Position numbers and translations under genes: made by a program
In this document: in pieces, positions 11,800 to 12,309 of the stretch
Position numbering within the stretch: the stretch's first letter is position 1
Layout of the letters: each line of letters starts with the position of its first letter
The notes under the pieces: model-generated
The model's input: the letters and a program-made list of their open reading frames with translations, nothing else
Told to the model about the DNA's origin: nothing
Database searches by the model: none
Assembly: GCA_050257395.1 (NCBI GenBank)
Contig: JBLMWU010000038.1
Location: forward strand, 1-12,309
From: JAIRTY01 sp050257395
GTDB lineage: Bacteria > Actinomycetota > Actinomycetes > Streptosporangiales > Streptosporangiaceae
Reading direction: 5' to 3'
Length of the DNA: 12,309 nucleotides

Positions 11800-12309
11800 G
11801 CCGGGCTCCCGGACGGGGTGGTGCCCGGGTGCGGCTTCGCCAGGTCGCGCCGGTAGGAGAACCGCGGGAACCGCCAGAATCCGTCGGTGTCCGGCAGCGG
11901 GAAGCGCAGGTAGACGAGGCCGGGATGGCGCCCGGCGGCGTCCGCGGTGTGCAGGCTGGCGGCGGTGTCGAAGGCCAGCGAGGCGATCGCGGCCAGCAGC
12001 GTCCACAGCCGGTCCGCGGTGCCCGGGCCGAGCAGCTGGCTGGCGAGCGCGGTGCGGTGCCGGAAGGGCAGCGCGACGAACGGCGGCAGGGCCGGGTCGA
12101 GCAGCAGGAGATGGGCGGCGGCGTACGTGACGGCCGCCGCGTTCAGCCCTCCGGCCAGGCCGGGCAGCAGCGGGGCCAGCGGCAGTTCCGGCATGGTCAG
12201 CACCGCGACCGCGCCGGCCTGGACGGCGCCGGGCCCGGCAGCGGCCCCGGCGACCACCCGGTCCCCGGGAAACCGCTGCTGGCCGGGCACAATCGTGTCG
12301 GCGAACGCC
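11796..12309 (-). CDS. Small partner subunit of the GMC oxidoreductase (partial, runs off the window)
   Basis: The frame is open from the right edge of the window to a TGA at 11796-11798, showing 170 residues without the N-terminus. The visible part begins AFADTIVPGQQRFPGDRVV and continues GAAAGPGAVQAGA, then alternates Ala/Leu-rich helices with a C-terminal YLRFPLPDTDGFWRFPRF segment. The FADTIVPG start resembles the small (gamma, subunit 3) chains that accompany GMC flavoproteins such as gluconate 2-dehydrogenase. I also recall an actinobacterial DUF family with this wording beside cholesterol-oxidase-like genes, but cannot verify its number. The GTG at 12290 is internal, since conserved FADTI residues precede it. 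The true start and any Tat signal lie outside the window. The 4-base overlap with the flavoprotein gene supports one complex. Confidence 0.72.
   Translation of the reverse strand, partial: AFADTIVPGQQRFPGDRVVAGAAAGPGAVQAGAVAVLTMPELPLAPLLPGLAGGLNAAAVTYAAAHLLLLDPALPPFVALPFRHRTALASQLLGPGTADRLWTLLAAIASLAFDTAASLHTADAAGRHPGLVYLRFPLPDTDGFWRFPRFSYRRDLAKPHPGTTPSGSPA

Noticed and set aside
10345..11856. 503-codon open frame on the plus strand opposite the GMC gene
   Set aside because: Low-complexity Gly/Ala/Arg product with no motif; the minus strand encodes an unmistakable GMC flavoprotein.
12288..12290. GTG at 12290 as start of the small-subunit gene
   Set aside because: Conserved FADTI residues are encoded just upstream and the frame stays open to the window edge, so the gene starts outside.

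Overview
The window is very GC-rich (roughly 70 % by eye, with G or C at most third codon positions). It has GTG starts, probable leaderless promoters and actinobacterial protein families (SigE-type ECF sigma factor, GerMN/Gmad2 lipoprotein, ABC-2 drug-exporter-like operon). It therefore looks like the chromosome of a high-GC actinomycete. No tRNA, rRNA, CRISPR array, transposase, integrase or att-like repeat was seen.

Layout. Positions 1-126 hold the 3' end of a gene ending in a CxxC...CxxC zinc ribbon. Three plus-strand genes follow, each with little or no room for a ribosome binding site: a SnoaL/ketosteroid-isomerase-fold protein (190-645), an extended SDR NAD-dependent epimerase/reductase (684-1670) and an AlkA-like HhH-GPD DNA glycosylase (1740-2396). 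A perfect match to the KstR sterol-regulator operator lies immediately before the first. After a comparatively AT-rich gap comes a tightly packed four-gene operon (2637-6828): a secreted lipoprotein of an uncharacterised family, an ABC ATPase with altered Q- and H-loop residues, and two ABC-2 permeases, with 4-bp stop/start overlaps between the three transporter genes. It ends at a strong hairpin (6870-6898) shared with a convergent minus-strand gene.

That gene (6920-8380, minus) encodes a lipoprotein with two nearly identical GerMN domains and a C-terminal Gmad2 domain. It is divergent from an ECF sigma factor gene (8623-9207), which overlaps by 4 bp a single-pass membrane protein that is its likely anti-sigma factor (9204-10118). 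A perfect 15-bp-arm hairpin (10132-10162) separates this pair from a minus-strand pair: a GMC flavoprotein oxidoreductase related to cholesterol oxidases (10168-11799), and its upstream, overlapping small partner, which runs off the right edge.

Likely joint functions: (i) lipoprotein plus ABC-2 exporter as one envelope/export unit; (ii) sigma factor plus membrane regulator as a signalling pair that may also control the divergent GerMN lipoprotein; (iii) GMC flavoprotein plus small subunit as an oxidoreductase complex. The KstR-like site and the cholesterol-oxidase-like flavoprotein hint at sterol or steroid metabolism, but this is inference. No wholly new system can be proven from the sequence alone. 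The best candidates for novelty are the lipoprotein/exporter operon, the duplicated GerMN protein with its divergent sigma module, and the putative sterol-type operator.
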